Positions 1 to 6,446 of a stretch of 15,756 bases of DNA are shown piece by piece. The stretch spans positions 1-15,756 of the forward strand of contig JAFGCA010000697.1 of NCBI GenBank assembly GCA_016932895.1, given 5' to 3'. Source of the stretch: Sedimentisphaerales bacterium (GTDB lineage Bacteria > Planctomycetota > Phycisphaerae > Sedimentisphaerales > SG8-4). Position 1 is the stretch's first letter; every line of letters starts with the position of its first letter. The position numbers and the translations under genes were made by a program. The notes under the pieces were generated by a model, which searched no databases, was not told the DNA's origin, and saw only the letters and a program-made list of their open reading frames with translations.

Positions 1-1820
1 AGCCGCACGTAATCGCCCAGGGCCTTGGCCGTCTGCGCGCCCAACGGCTCGTGCTGTTCCAGGACCTCGTTGCCGATGCTCCACATGATCACGCAGGGAT
101 GGTTCCGATCCCGCAGCACCATGCTCTCGATGTCGCGCCGCCACCACTGCTCGAAATAGAGATGATAGTCCTCGCTGTTCTTGCCCCGGTTCCAGTGGTC
201 GAACGCCTCGTCGATCACCAGCATGCCCAGGCGGTCGCAGGCATCGAGGAAGGCCGGCGAAGGCGGATTGTGGGCGCAGCGAATGGCGTTGAAGCCGGCT
301 GCTTTCATCAGTTCCACGCGGCGTTCTTCGGCGCGATCGTAGGCCGCGGCGCCGAGCGGCCCGTTGTCGTGGTGCATGCAGCCGCCCCGCAACAAGGTGG
401 GCCGGCCGTTCAAGAGGAATCCCGACCGGCTGTCAAAGGCGAGCGTCCGAATGCCGAAGGGCGTGTGCGTACGATCGACCATTTCCCCGTCAAGCCGAAC
501 CTCCGTGACCGCCTCATAGAGAGACGGAGACTCCGGCGACCACAGGGCTGGGTTCGGCACCTGCAACCGGTGCGTGGTATCCAAAGGCGGATCTGCCGCG
601 ATGCGGCCCATCTGGGTCTGCTCGACCACGGATCGCCCCTGCGGATCGACGATGTGAACCGCAACCTCGACGTTCTGACTCGACGGGCGGTGGTTGACCA
701 CCTGTGTTCGCACGACGACGGTCGCGGCATTTTTGGCAACCTCCGCCGTGGTAACGTACGTCCCCCACGGTGCCACGTGAACCGGATCGGTGATCGTGAG
801 CCACACGTGCCGGTAGATTCCGGAGCCGGAGTACCAGCGGCTGTTCTTGCCTTCATTGCGAACCCGTACTGCCAGAACGTTGTCCTGGCCGGCGCGGTTC
901 AGATGGGTCGTCAGATCATAGCCGAAGCTGGTGTAGCCGTAGGGGTGATTACCGAGGGCCACGCCGTTGATCCACACGTCGGCGTTCATATACACGCCGT
1001 CAAATCGAATCGCCACGCGCTTGCCCGACGCCTTGGAGGGCAACCGAAAATGCTTGCGATACCAGGCGATGCCGCCGACCGTATAGCCGGTGGAGCGGGC
1101 GCCCGGTGCGGCCGAGTCGAACGGACCGCTCCGCCGGCGGGGCCCGGTCGCGGCATAGAGACCGCCATCGCCCGACCCGTCGTAGACCCGCACCGCGATG
1201 ACGTTCTCGCGACCGAAACGCACCAGATTCTGCGGCACGCGATACAAACGATCCTCCTGCCAGCGACTTTCATAGTCCGGAGGAAACGCTCCCGTCGAGC
1301 CGATCAGGACGCCGTTGAAGAACGTCTGGTCCACGTCGTCAATCTTGCCCAGCGCCAGCAGGAGGTCCTCTCCATCCCTCGTCGCGGGAACGACGATTTT
1401 GCGACGGTACCAGCCGTACGCGTTTGGCTCCGTGTACTCGGAGTGCCTCTCCCACGAGGCGGGCAACCGGACCGACTCCCACGCGCCGTCATCCAGCGCG
1501 GGGCTCTTCCAGTTCATGTCATCGCCCTTGCGGAAGCGCCACTCCCCTTCCACCACGTGCAGCGGCGACGGTCCCGCCTGCTCCTCCTGCAGCACCGGGA
1601 GATCCTCGATGCTCCAATCGTGCGGCAGATCGAACCGGCGCCAACTGTCGTCATCGAAACGCGGCTGCTGGGCCCCTTCGACGTCTCCTTTCCGGAAACG
1701 CCAATCGTTATCGAAACGAAGATGTTGCCTGACATCGGTCCTCGCCGTTGTCTCCGCGCCGGCCGCACCGACGTCGAAAACGACCCAACACAGAAGAAAA
1801 GCCAAATAACGCCGTTGCAT
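1..1820 (-). CDS. Secreted glycoside hydrolase family 2 (beta-galactosidase/beta-glucuronidase-like), partial at the C-terminus
   Basis: The frame is open from ATG 1820 to the window edge (606 codons), so the C-terminus is missing. Residues 1-22 form a signal peptide (hydrophobic LAFLLCWVVF, cleavage near GAAGA). A jelly-roll sugar-binding domain starts at about residue 32 (WRFRKGD at 40-46), is interrupted at about 90-226, and resumes with WYRKHFRLP (253-261) to about 310. An immunoglobulin-like domain follows, then the TIM barrel with GGCMHHDNGPLG, CAHNPPS, DEAFDHW and MWSIGNEV. The Glu of GNE (about residue 585) is the family's acid/base; the nucleophile Glu would lie beyond the edge. GH2 enzymes hydrolyse terminal beta-glycosides, here probably outside the cytoplasm. 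AAGGGAG sits about 10 nt before ATG 1820; an in-frame ATG at 1829 touches that site and is less likely. The substrate cannot be told from the sequence. Confidence 0.95.
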   Translation of the reverse strand, partial: MQRRYLAFLLCWVVFDVGAAGAETTARTDVRQHLRFDNDWRFRKGDVEGAQQPRFDDDSWRRFDLPHDWSIEDLPVLQEEQAGPSPLHVVEGEWRFRKGDDMNWKSPALDDGAWESVRLPASWERHSEYTEPNAYGWYRRKIVVPATRDGEDLLLALGKIDDVDQTFFNGVLIGSTGAFPPDYESRWQEDRLYRVPQNLVRFGRENVIAVRVYDGSGDGGLYAATGPRRRSGPFDSAAPGARSTGYTVGGIAWYRKHFRLPSKASGKRVAIRFDGVYMNADVWINGVALGNHPYGYTSFGYDLTTHLNRAGQDNVLAVRVRNEGKNSRWYSGSGIYRHVWLTITDPVHVAPWGTYVTTAEVAKNAATVVVRTQVVNHRPSSQNVEVAVHIVDPQGRSVVEQTQMGRIAADPPLDTTHRLQVPNPALWSPESPSLYEAVTEVRLDGEMVDRTHTPFGIRTLAFDSRSGFLLNGRPTLLRGGCMHHDNGPLGAAAYDRAEERRVELMKAAGFNAIRCAHNPPSPAFLDACDRLGMLVIDEAFDHWNRGKNSEDYHLYFEQWWRRDIESMVLRDRNHPCVIMWSIGNEVLEQHEPLGAQTAKALGDYVR

Positions 1821-2159
1821 AGAATACATCTCCCTTGCGAACCCTTCAGCAGCCGCCTCTTCGCCCGGACCACCCGTACCACATCCTGGCGGCTGAATCT
1901 TCTCTCAGACTGACGCATCGTACCTTACAAACCAGTATGAATCAATCGCTTCCGCTCTTCTGCGCCGACCGCGCCAGACTCAAGAGATGACGGGGGTGAT
2001 CTTCGGGCCCGAGCCCACCAGCAGCGGGCCACGTCGGGGACCGCAGGCCTCGGAATTTCCCACAAACGACGAACCGACACGGAAATGGCTTCGTAGGAAG
2101 CGCTGATTGAAAAATCGTTGACATATCCGCAAAACGCTTATTCGTAAAGGAGATGTACG
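1821..2159. other. Intergenic region between divergent GH2 and DUF378 genes
   Basis: This 339-nt gap separates two divergently oriented genes. It contains the GH2 ribosome-binding site and candidate promoter on the minus strand, and a TTGACA (2118-2123) upstream of the DUF378 gene. I see no convincing coding sequence, tRNA or repeat in it; short ORFs across it have no recognisable protein features. Confidence 0.6.
1917..1945 (-). promoter_or_regulatory. Candidate sigma70-type promoter of the GH2 gene
   Basis: Read on the minus strand, TTGATT (1945-1940) is followed after 17 nt by TACGAT (1922-1917). Each hexamer matches four of six consensus bases with ideal spacing. It would give a leader of about 90 nt before ATG 1820. 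This is a weak call from sequence only. Confidence 0.3.
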
Positions 2160-2414
2160 ATGAAGAGTTCAATGTGGAAGTATGTGGACGTAGCGGCGTA
2201 TTCCCTGCTGCTTATCGGAGCGATCAATTGGGGCCTGGTGGGATTCTTCGGCTTCGACCTGGTCGCGGCGATCTTCGGCTCGATGAGCGTGGTCAGTCGC
2301 ATCGTATACGCGCTCGTCGGCCTGGCCGCCCTCTACGATCTCATCTCGATGCCAGCCATCCTGAAACGATGGGAAGTGCATCTGCACCAACACCCGGCAC
2401 ACGCACACGCATAA
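2160..2414 (+). CDS. DUF378 family small membrane protein
   Basis: This 84-residue protein has two hydrophobic helices (about 9-31 and 44-64). The motifs GAINWGLVGFFGFDLVA, SRIVYALVGLAALYDL and a short polar tail are the hallmark of DUF378 (YuzA-like) proteins, which are about 70 residues, sit in the inner membrane and have no established function. Its His-rich end (HLHQHPAHAHA) is an extra, possibly metal-binding by composition only. The start is set by AAAGGAG (2146-2152), 7 nt before ATG 2160; an ATG at 2153 in another frame is too close to that site. A TTGACA at 2118-2123 might be its -35, but no good -10 follows. It stands alone and ends at a hairpin. Confidence 0.9.
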   Translation: MKSSMWKYVDVAAYSLLLIGAINWGLVGFFGFDLVAAIFGSMSVVSRIVYALVGLAALYDLISMPAILKRWEVHLHQHPAHAHA

Positions 2415-2441
2415 TTTAGTCCTCCATGACTAAACCCAGTG

Positions 2442-2474
2442 GAGAAGCCTCTCGCCTCAGGCAAGGGGCTTCTC
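2442..2474 (+). terminator. Terminator-like hairpin after the DUF378 gene
   Basis: GAGAAGCC (2442-2449) pairs perfectly with GGCTTCTC (2467-2474). The intervening bases continue the stem (TCT with AGG, one mismatch, then GCC with GGC around a TCA loop), giving about 15 pairs in total. It begins 27 nt after the stop codon. There is no real U-tract, only TCATTC, so it may act as a terminator of weak intrinsic type or as a 3'-end stabiliser. Confidence 0.5.
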
Positions 2475-2764
2475 TCATTCTCCGGCCTATTCCAAGCCAA
2501 TCTCGGCAATTATAGCGTTTTCACCTGGCCCCATGGCCGAATCTGAATTACCCCTCTCGCCTCCCAAACCCCCTATAGAATTGTGCGCCGTATCACTATG
2601 ATGTGGATGTCACGACTCCGCTTGCCCCTCACTTCAATACTCTCGTCCTCGGCAAAACACCCTCCTCCGGTGGCACATGACATGAGCGTGTCGGAGGAAT
2701 GCAAGATCTACGCCCCGAGCCTTGGCCGGGCGACGTGCGTGGAGGTGGGCAACGCGTATCGCGG
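2475..2764. other. Intergenic region with a GC-rich codon-like patch
   Basis: This sequence lies between the hairpin and the end of the minus-strand membrane protein gene. Most is featureless. Roughly 2682-2770 is GC-rich and, read on the plus strand from ATG 2682, has a strongly GC-biased third codon position for about 30 codons before running into the antisense of the neighbouring gene. It has no ribosome-binding site and I recognise no protein family; it may be a gene remnant. Confidence 0.4.
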
Positions 2765-3526
2765 TCAAGGATTGGGCTTTTCCCCTTCGCCCTTTTCGAC
2801 ACTATCGCTTCCATTCTTACAGTTCTTTCTATCCTCAAGGATCTTCTTAGGATACTTCATCGCGCCTCGAGTGATTTTGGGCAAATTACGGGCTTTTCTC
2901 CATAGCCACGTTACCTTGCTCCAGATTTTCTTGCATGTCCTCTCGCAGAAGTTGAGCTTCCACTGCAACAGAATCATAGCAACCAAAGCCAGCAAGATCA
3001 GGGCGTAGAGACACCAAAACCCAAAGGAGCGTTCCTTACAAAAGAGGTGGTAGGATAATACAATCAGAGGTGCGACGTAAAAAACCAGCGTCTGGCAATT
3101 CCAGAACGCCCGCGCAAACCTGTCCAATCTGCCGTGCTTGCCCCAGCACTTGTTTTCGTGATTCCATTCGCTAAGAAACTTGTGATCTTTGATGGCATCC
3201 TGGAACTCTTTTTGCGTTTTCTTACAGAGGAGTTTATCGACCTTCTCGATACGGAACGCGACGTTGAGTCTTCCCAATGAGCCCGTGAAGGCGTCCATAA
3301 TCCAAAAGAGGAAAATGATCACTGCAAGCGGCAGCAGGCTTGCGCCAATCGCCCCACAACCTTGCGTCATCACATAGGCAAGATAGGCAGCACCGACGGT
3401 AACATTCCACGTTCTGATCCTGTCGGTTCGATCGGCTCGCTTCTGGCCCATTGAGCAGCCAGATTCATAATCTCTGATGATGTGTTCGAGTTTGCGGTTG
3501 AGAAAATCGTCTTCTACGCGTGCCAT
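2765..3526 (-). CDS. Unrecognised membrane protein with four predicted helices
   Basis: This 253-residue protein has hydrophobic segments at about 40-56, 62-82, 144-162 and 168-188. A polar, Lys-rich region (100-140) separates the two helix pairs, and a strongly basic tail (195-253) is probably cytoplasmic by the positive-inside rule. The pattern FWIMDAFTGSLGRLNVAFR at the end of helix 2 (W-x-x-D-A followed by an Arg-rich amphipathic stretch) resembles small two-helix membrane proteins of unknown function, but I cannot assign a family. Several Cys occur in the second half. ATG 3526 follows GAGAGGAA at 7-8 nt. The gene lies 105 nt downstream of, and in the same direction as, the VPGA-tailed exoprotein gene, so the two may be co-transcribed. 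Its GC content is lower than that of the flanking genes. Confidence 0.8.
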   Translation of the reverse strand: MARVEDDFLNRKLEHIIRDYESGCSMGQKRADRTDRIRTWNVTVGAAYLAYVMTQGCGAIGASLLPLAVIIFLFWIMDAFTGSLGRLNVAFRIEKVDKLLCKKTQKEFQDAIKDHKFLSEWNHENKCWGKHGRLDRFARAFWNCQTLVFYVAPLIVLSYHLFCKERSFGFWCLYALILLALVAMILLQWKLNFCERTCKKIWSKVTWLWRKARNLPKITRGAMKYPKKILEDRKNCKNGSDSVEKGEGEKPNP

Positions 3527-3631
3527 ACTCTATTCCTCTCCATAGCTTCGACATGGGGCCGCCTGCCCCGACTCCAACAACCAAGCCCCCGCGAGTGAGA
3601 AAGAGTCGGTTCTGCACGGGAGCTCTGATTC

Positions 3632-4342
3632 TCAGCTACCCTTCCCTCTCCGCAGTCGCCAGCCCGCCGTGCCCAAACCAAGGACGCCGAGAAGAGCCGC
3701 GCCAGGGACGGGGATCACCTCTCCCTCAAGTGTGATTGAGACTTCCATAGGCCAGGGACCATCACCGGCCGCCTCGCTTTTTATGCACGTAGACAGCAGA
3801 TAGTCATGTGCCGGATCAAGCGACAATTCAAAATAGTCCGTACCCCATGCGTATGCCCAAAATCCTCCCCACAAATTGGGGTGACTCGTATGAGCAAACC
3901 AGTCCCAGGTCACTGTGTCTGTGGTCAAATCCCTAATGAAAAATGACGGCGTTGGACCGCAAGGCCAGGCGTTGAAGTAGAACGAGAGATATACTCTTAA
4001 AACATCTTGATAAACGTTGAAATACGTTTCACCCTTCGCAATTGCATGTACAAGGCCAGTGCCAGATTCCAGGGAATTTGCGGTCAACGTAATTGTGTCG
4101 GGGGCTGTATATCCTGCCGAACTATCCAAATGCAACCAAGCAGGCCTATCAGGATCGTAAAAGTGTACTGACCCACTCGCAAATGTCGGTGATTCATCAA
4201 GGTATGTACCGAGGTAGTTGGGTACACCTGATGTCGTTGCGGTATACAACTCGGAACTAACATTCACTCCTATAAAATCACCATAAGCACACACTGAACT
4301 GCCTAAACACACCACCATCGCAACAACCCGCTTCATGCTCAT
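3632..4342 (-). CDS. Exported protein with a PEP-CTERM-like (VPGA) sorting tail
   Basis: This 236-residue protein has an N-terminal signal peptide (KRVVAMVVCLGSSVCAYGDF) and a C-terminal tripartite tail: VIPVPGA, a hydrophobic stretch ALLGVLGLGTAGW, then RLRRGKGS. This is the layout of PEP-CTERM substrates, in the VPGA variant I associate with planctomycetes; such tails are cut by an exosortase and direct proteins to the outer surface. The middle, about 180 residues rich in Tyr, Trp, Thr and Ser, looks like a beta-sandwich but matches no family I know. ATG 4342 is chosen because AGGAGAAGAG sits just upstream and it starts right at the signal peptide. An ATG at 4396 (behind AGAGGTGA) and a GTG at 4405 would add a 20-residue polar extension. 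No exosortase gene is in the window. Confidence 0.85.
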   Translation of the reverse strand: MSMKRVVAMVVCLGSSVCAYGDFIGVNVSSELYTATTSGVPNYLGTYLDESPTFASGSVHFYDPDRPAWLHLDSSAGYTAPDTITLTANSLESGTGLVHAIAKGETYFNVYQDVLRVYLSFYFNAWPCGPTPSFFIRDLTTDTVTWDWFAHTSHPNLWGGFWAYAWGTDYFELSLDPAHDYLLSTCIKSEAAGDGPWPMEVSITLEGEVIPVPGAALLGVLGLGTAGWRLRRGKGS

Positions 4343-4704
4343 CTCTCTTCTCCTATCCCCCATTATTACTTTGGAAATGATTGTCTGCCGTCTCATTTTT
4401 CTCACCTCTAAATTACCATCGCCACGTCCGCAGCGCGGTCCTTCTCCAGTGAAGCAATCCCTAGAATCCGCTGACCATCCCTATGATCTCCACCCGGATT
4501 CTACTGTTCTGGCGGGGCAAATTGCAAGAACATATTTCGATTTTTGTTGGATTATGCCGGCAAATCGGTATTTCTCATGACTCTTTGCCGGGCGATGGGT
4601 CTTTTTCCGACGCCTGATTTTGTTGCTGACATTTGGCGTTGCAGTGTCTATGCTGTGTCGCTTCTGTAACGCCATGGATCACGTTTACGCCGGAGAACAG
4701 AGTA
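4343..4704. other. Divergent intergenic region with an inverted repeat
   Basis: This 362-nt, relatively AT-rich gap lies between the VPGA-tailed exoprotein gene and the carbonic-anhydrase-like gene. CCGGCAAA (4557-4564) and TTTGCCGG (4584-4591) form a perfect 8-bp inverted repeat with a 19-nt loop, followed about 10 nt later by CTTTTTCC. It may be an operator or an RNA hairpin in the leader of the plus-strand gene. I see no other structure and no credible gene. Confidence 0.4.
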
Positions 4705-5091
4705 ATGTCGTTTTGTACTGCCATCAATTGCATGGACGGGCGGACGCAGTTGCCCGTGAACGAGTATTTACGGCGTAAGCTGAACACGCCGTATGTTGAC
4801 ACGATTACCGAGCCGGGCCCGGTGCGGATTCTGGGCGAGGAGCCGGATTCGGCCCTGGCCGAGTCGATTCTGAGGCGAGTGGAAGTTTCGGTGAAGAAAC
4901 ACGGGTCGCAATGCGTGGCGGTCGTGGCGCACTGGGACTGCACCGGCAACCCGGCTCCGGAAGACCGGCAGAAGAAGCAGTTGGATTTGTCGGTGCGATC
5001 TGTGGCGGCGCGTTATCCGAACATCCGCGTGCTCGGTCTGTGGGTGGACTCCAACTGGTCGGTCGAAGAGTCCTGCACGGCGCAGGATTAA
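4705..5091 (+). CDS. Putative beta-carbonic-anhydrase-like protein
   Basis: This 128-residue protein carries the zinc motif pair of beta-carbonic anhydrases: C9-x-D11-x-R13 (in AINCMDGR) and H76-x-x-C79 (in AHWDC). The stretch DTITEPGPVRIL between them is typical of the short family described as putative carbonic anhydrase, which is well under the roughly 200 residues of classical enzymes. If active it would interconvert CO2 and bicarbonate in the cytoplasm; activity of this short family is not established as far as I know. The start is ATG 4705, with GGAG about 9 nt upstream and the conserved FCTAINCMDGR right after it. An in-frame ATG at 4633 would add 24 residues that look like translated leader. 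Its stop overlaps that of the convergent UroD-like gene. Confidence 0.85.
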   Translation: MSFCTAINCMDGRTQLPVNEYLRRKLNTPYVDTITEPGPVRILGEEPDSALAESILRRVEVSVKKHGSQCVAVVAHWDCTGNPAPEDRQKKQLDLSVRSVAARYPNIRVLGLWVDSNWSVEESCTAQD

Positions 5092-6155
5092 CCGCCATCC
5101 CAGCAGTGCGCACGGCCTCGCAGGTTTCGCCCCTGACCGAGCGTCTGCGTCGCGGCCTCGGCCTCCAGGCCGATGAGGGTGATCCCTTTGTCGATGGTGC
5201 TGCGGAAGATGATCTCGGTGTCGTTGAGGTCGGGCTGGGTCATGTTGACGGTGTACACGCCGGACATCTCGGCAACTGTGGCGATGAAGTGATCGCCCCG
5301 GCCGCAGAAGTGGATGCCGCCCCCGCCGAACGCATCGAGAAGTCGCTGATCGTAGGGGCGAACGAACTCCTCGAACATCTCGGGCGAGAAATTCGTCGCC
5401 GCGTCGTCGCGTATCATGACGTGCCCTTTGTGCAGCATCGACCAGTGCACGGCCCAGCCGTCCAGCGGAGCCACGATTTCGTCCCAGCGCCGCATGAACC
5501 GAATGTAGGTCTCGGTAATGAGCGAGAGGAACTCCTTGATCAGATCGGGCTTGTCGTAGAAATCCACGTAGAGCGAGCCGCCCCAGAGCATCTCACAAAC
5601 GTTCATCGGCCCCTGCAAGTCCGGGTGATAGATATGGGCGTATCGTTCCAACTTCGGATACGCGGCGAACAACTGGCGATAGTACTCGCCCATCTGGAAG
5701 ACCTTCCCGCCCAGGCCGGTATTCAGGTCGGGCACGCCCCGGTCGACCAGGCGCTTGACTGCATCGGCGCCGCCGGCGAGCGGCCGACAGGTCGGCAGCG
5801 TATCGAGATCCTCGCCCATTCGGAACAGCTCAGCCCCAAAAAGAGAAGGCAGGATGGCCGTACCGTAGTTGCAGCGCACCGCAAGCAACGCCCCGCTGCC
5901 CTCGGCCAGCGCCTGCGAGCACGGCTCCAATTGCTGCAAAGCCATCTTCTCGAGATCGTCGAGCGCCTCATTGACCAGCACGTGCGGCCACGCCAGGCCG
6001 GGCGGCTTCGGAGCGGACCGTCTTGGCGAGAACACACCTTCGCTAAAACCACCACCGGCGAAACTCTTCCACTGCGCCAACAACGTATCCTCAACATCAC
6101 CGTCAATCCGGCGTTCAAGATCTTCCAGGTATTTTTCGATCACGATGTTTCTCAC
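5088..6155 (-). CDS. Uroporphyrinogen decarboxylase-like protein, possibly a zinc/corrinoid methyltransferase-type member
   Basis: From GTG 6155 this is 355 residues, the usual length of the UroD/MtaA fold (a TIM barrel). Recognisable segments are WPHVLVNEALDD, AVRCNYGTAILPSLFG, HIYHPDLQGPMNVCEMLWG and IHFCGRGDHF. H282-x-C284, with a further Cys at 351 four residues from the end, resembles the H-x-C...C zinc site of the MtaA/CmuA methyltransferases in this superfamily rather than a haem-pathway decarboxylase. No haem gene is adjacent. The reaction and substrate are unknown. The start is uncertain: GTG 6155 fits where family similarity begins (VRNIVIEKYLEDLERRID), but it has no Shine-Dalgarno. 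ATG 6260 and 6251 would add about 30 residues of non-conserved sequence, and they lie upstream of or inside a TATAAT. The gene is convergent with the carbonic-anhydrase-like gene, overlapping it by four bases. Confidence 0.9.
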   Translation of the reverse strand: MRNIVIEKYLEDLERRIDGDVEDTLLAQWKSFAGGGFSEGVFSPRRSAPKPPGLAWPHVLVNEALDDLEKMALQQLEPCSQALAEGSGALLAVRCNYGTAILPSLFGAELFRMGEDLDTLPTCRPLAGGADAVKRLVDRGVPDLNTGLGGKVFQMGEYYRQLFAAYPKLERYAHIYHPDLQGPMNVCEMLWGGSLYVDFYDKPDLIKEFLSLITETYIRFMRRWDEIVAPLDGWAVHWSMLHKGHVMIRDDAATNFSPEMFEEFVRPYDQRLLDAFGGGGIHFCGRGDHFIATVAEMSGVYTVNMTQPDLNDTEIIFRSTIDKGITLIGLEAEAATQTLGQGRNLRGRAHCWDGG

Positions 6156-6249
6156 AGGTATACCGTGCCGCGGCGTTGCGAACCTCCCAGGAGGCTTCCC
6201 ATACGGAGCGGCCTCAGCACTTTTGCCCTTGGATTCCAACAAAACGGCC

Positions 6250-6255
6250 ATTATA
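6250..6255 (-). promoter_or_regulatory. Perfect TATAAT -10 box ahead of the UroD-like gene
   Basis: The minus strand reads GACTATAATGG here. Transcription would start near 6243 and leave a leader of about 85 nt before GTG 6155, which supports that start over ATG 6251 or 6260. I found no convincing -35 at 16-18 nt, so confidence is limited. Confidence 0.35.
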
Positions 6256-6364
6256 GTCATTTCCAGGAACCGCCATAGGCCCAATCTTCTCACAGGAAGC
6301 TGATTGCCCTGCTCGTAGCGACGCAACAGCCGCCGGCGCGGACTCGGAGAGGCCGAACGAAGAC

Positions 6365-6382
6365 TTTTTTTGCTTTTTTTGC
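6365..6382. repeat. Two tandem copies of TTTTTTTGC between divergent genes
   Basis: Positions 6365-6373 and 6374-6382 are identical 9-base units, each with seven T. Two A-tracts spaced 9 bp apart lie roughly in helical phase and could bend the DNA or act like an UP element for the divergent promoters of the sigma factor and UroD-like genes. They could also be slippage-prone. No functional proof can be drawn from sequence. Confidence 0.6.
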
Positions 6383-6446
6383 AGAATCGACTGTAACAAT
6401 CTCGCATATTTGGCGTCTGTCGTCATCTGAAGCGAAAGAATGAAGT

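Noticed and set aside
51..1913. A 620-codon plus-strand ORF opposite the GH2 gene
   Set aside because: It is antisense to a protein with clear GH2 motifs; its translation has no recognisable domain and reflects the codon bias of the other strand.
2118..2147. A TTGACA as promoter of the DUF378 gene
   Set aside because: The hexamers at 15-18 nt spacing match TATAAT poorly and would overlap the ribosome-binding site; it remains only a possibility.
4633..4704. N-terminal extension of the carbonic-anhydrase-like protein to ATG 4633
   Set aside because: No ribosome-binding site, and the family similarity begins right after ATG 4705.
4911..6278. A 455-codon plus-strand ORF opposite the UroD-like gene
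   Set aside because: It overlaps two well-supported genes and shows no protein family features.
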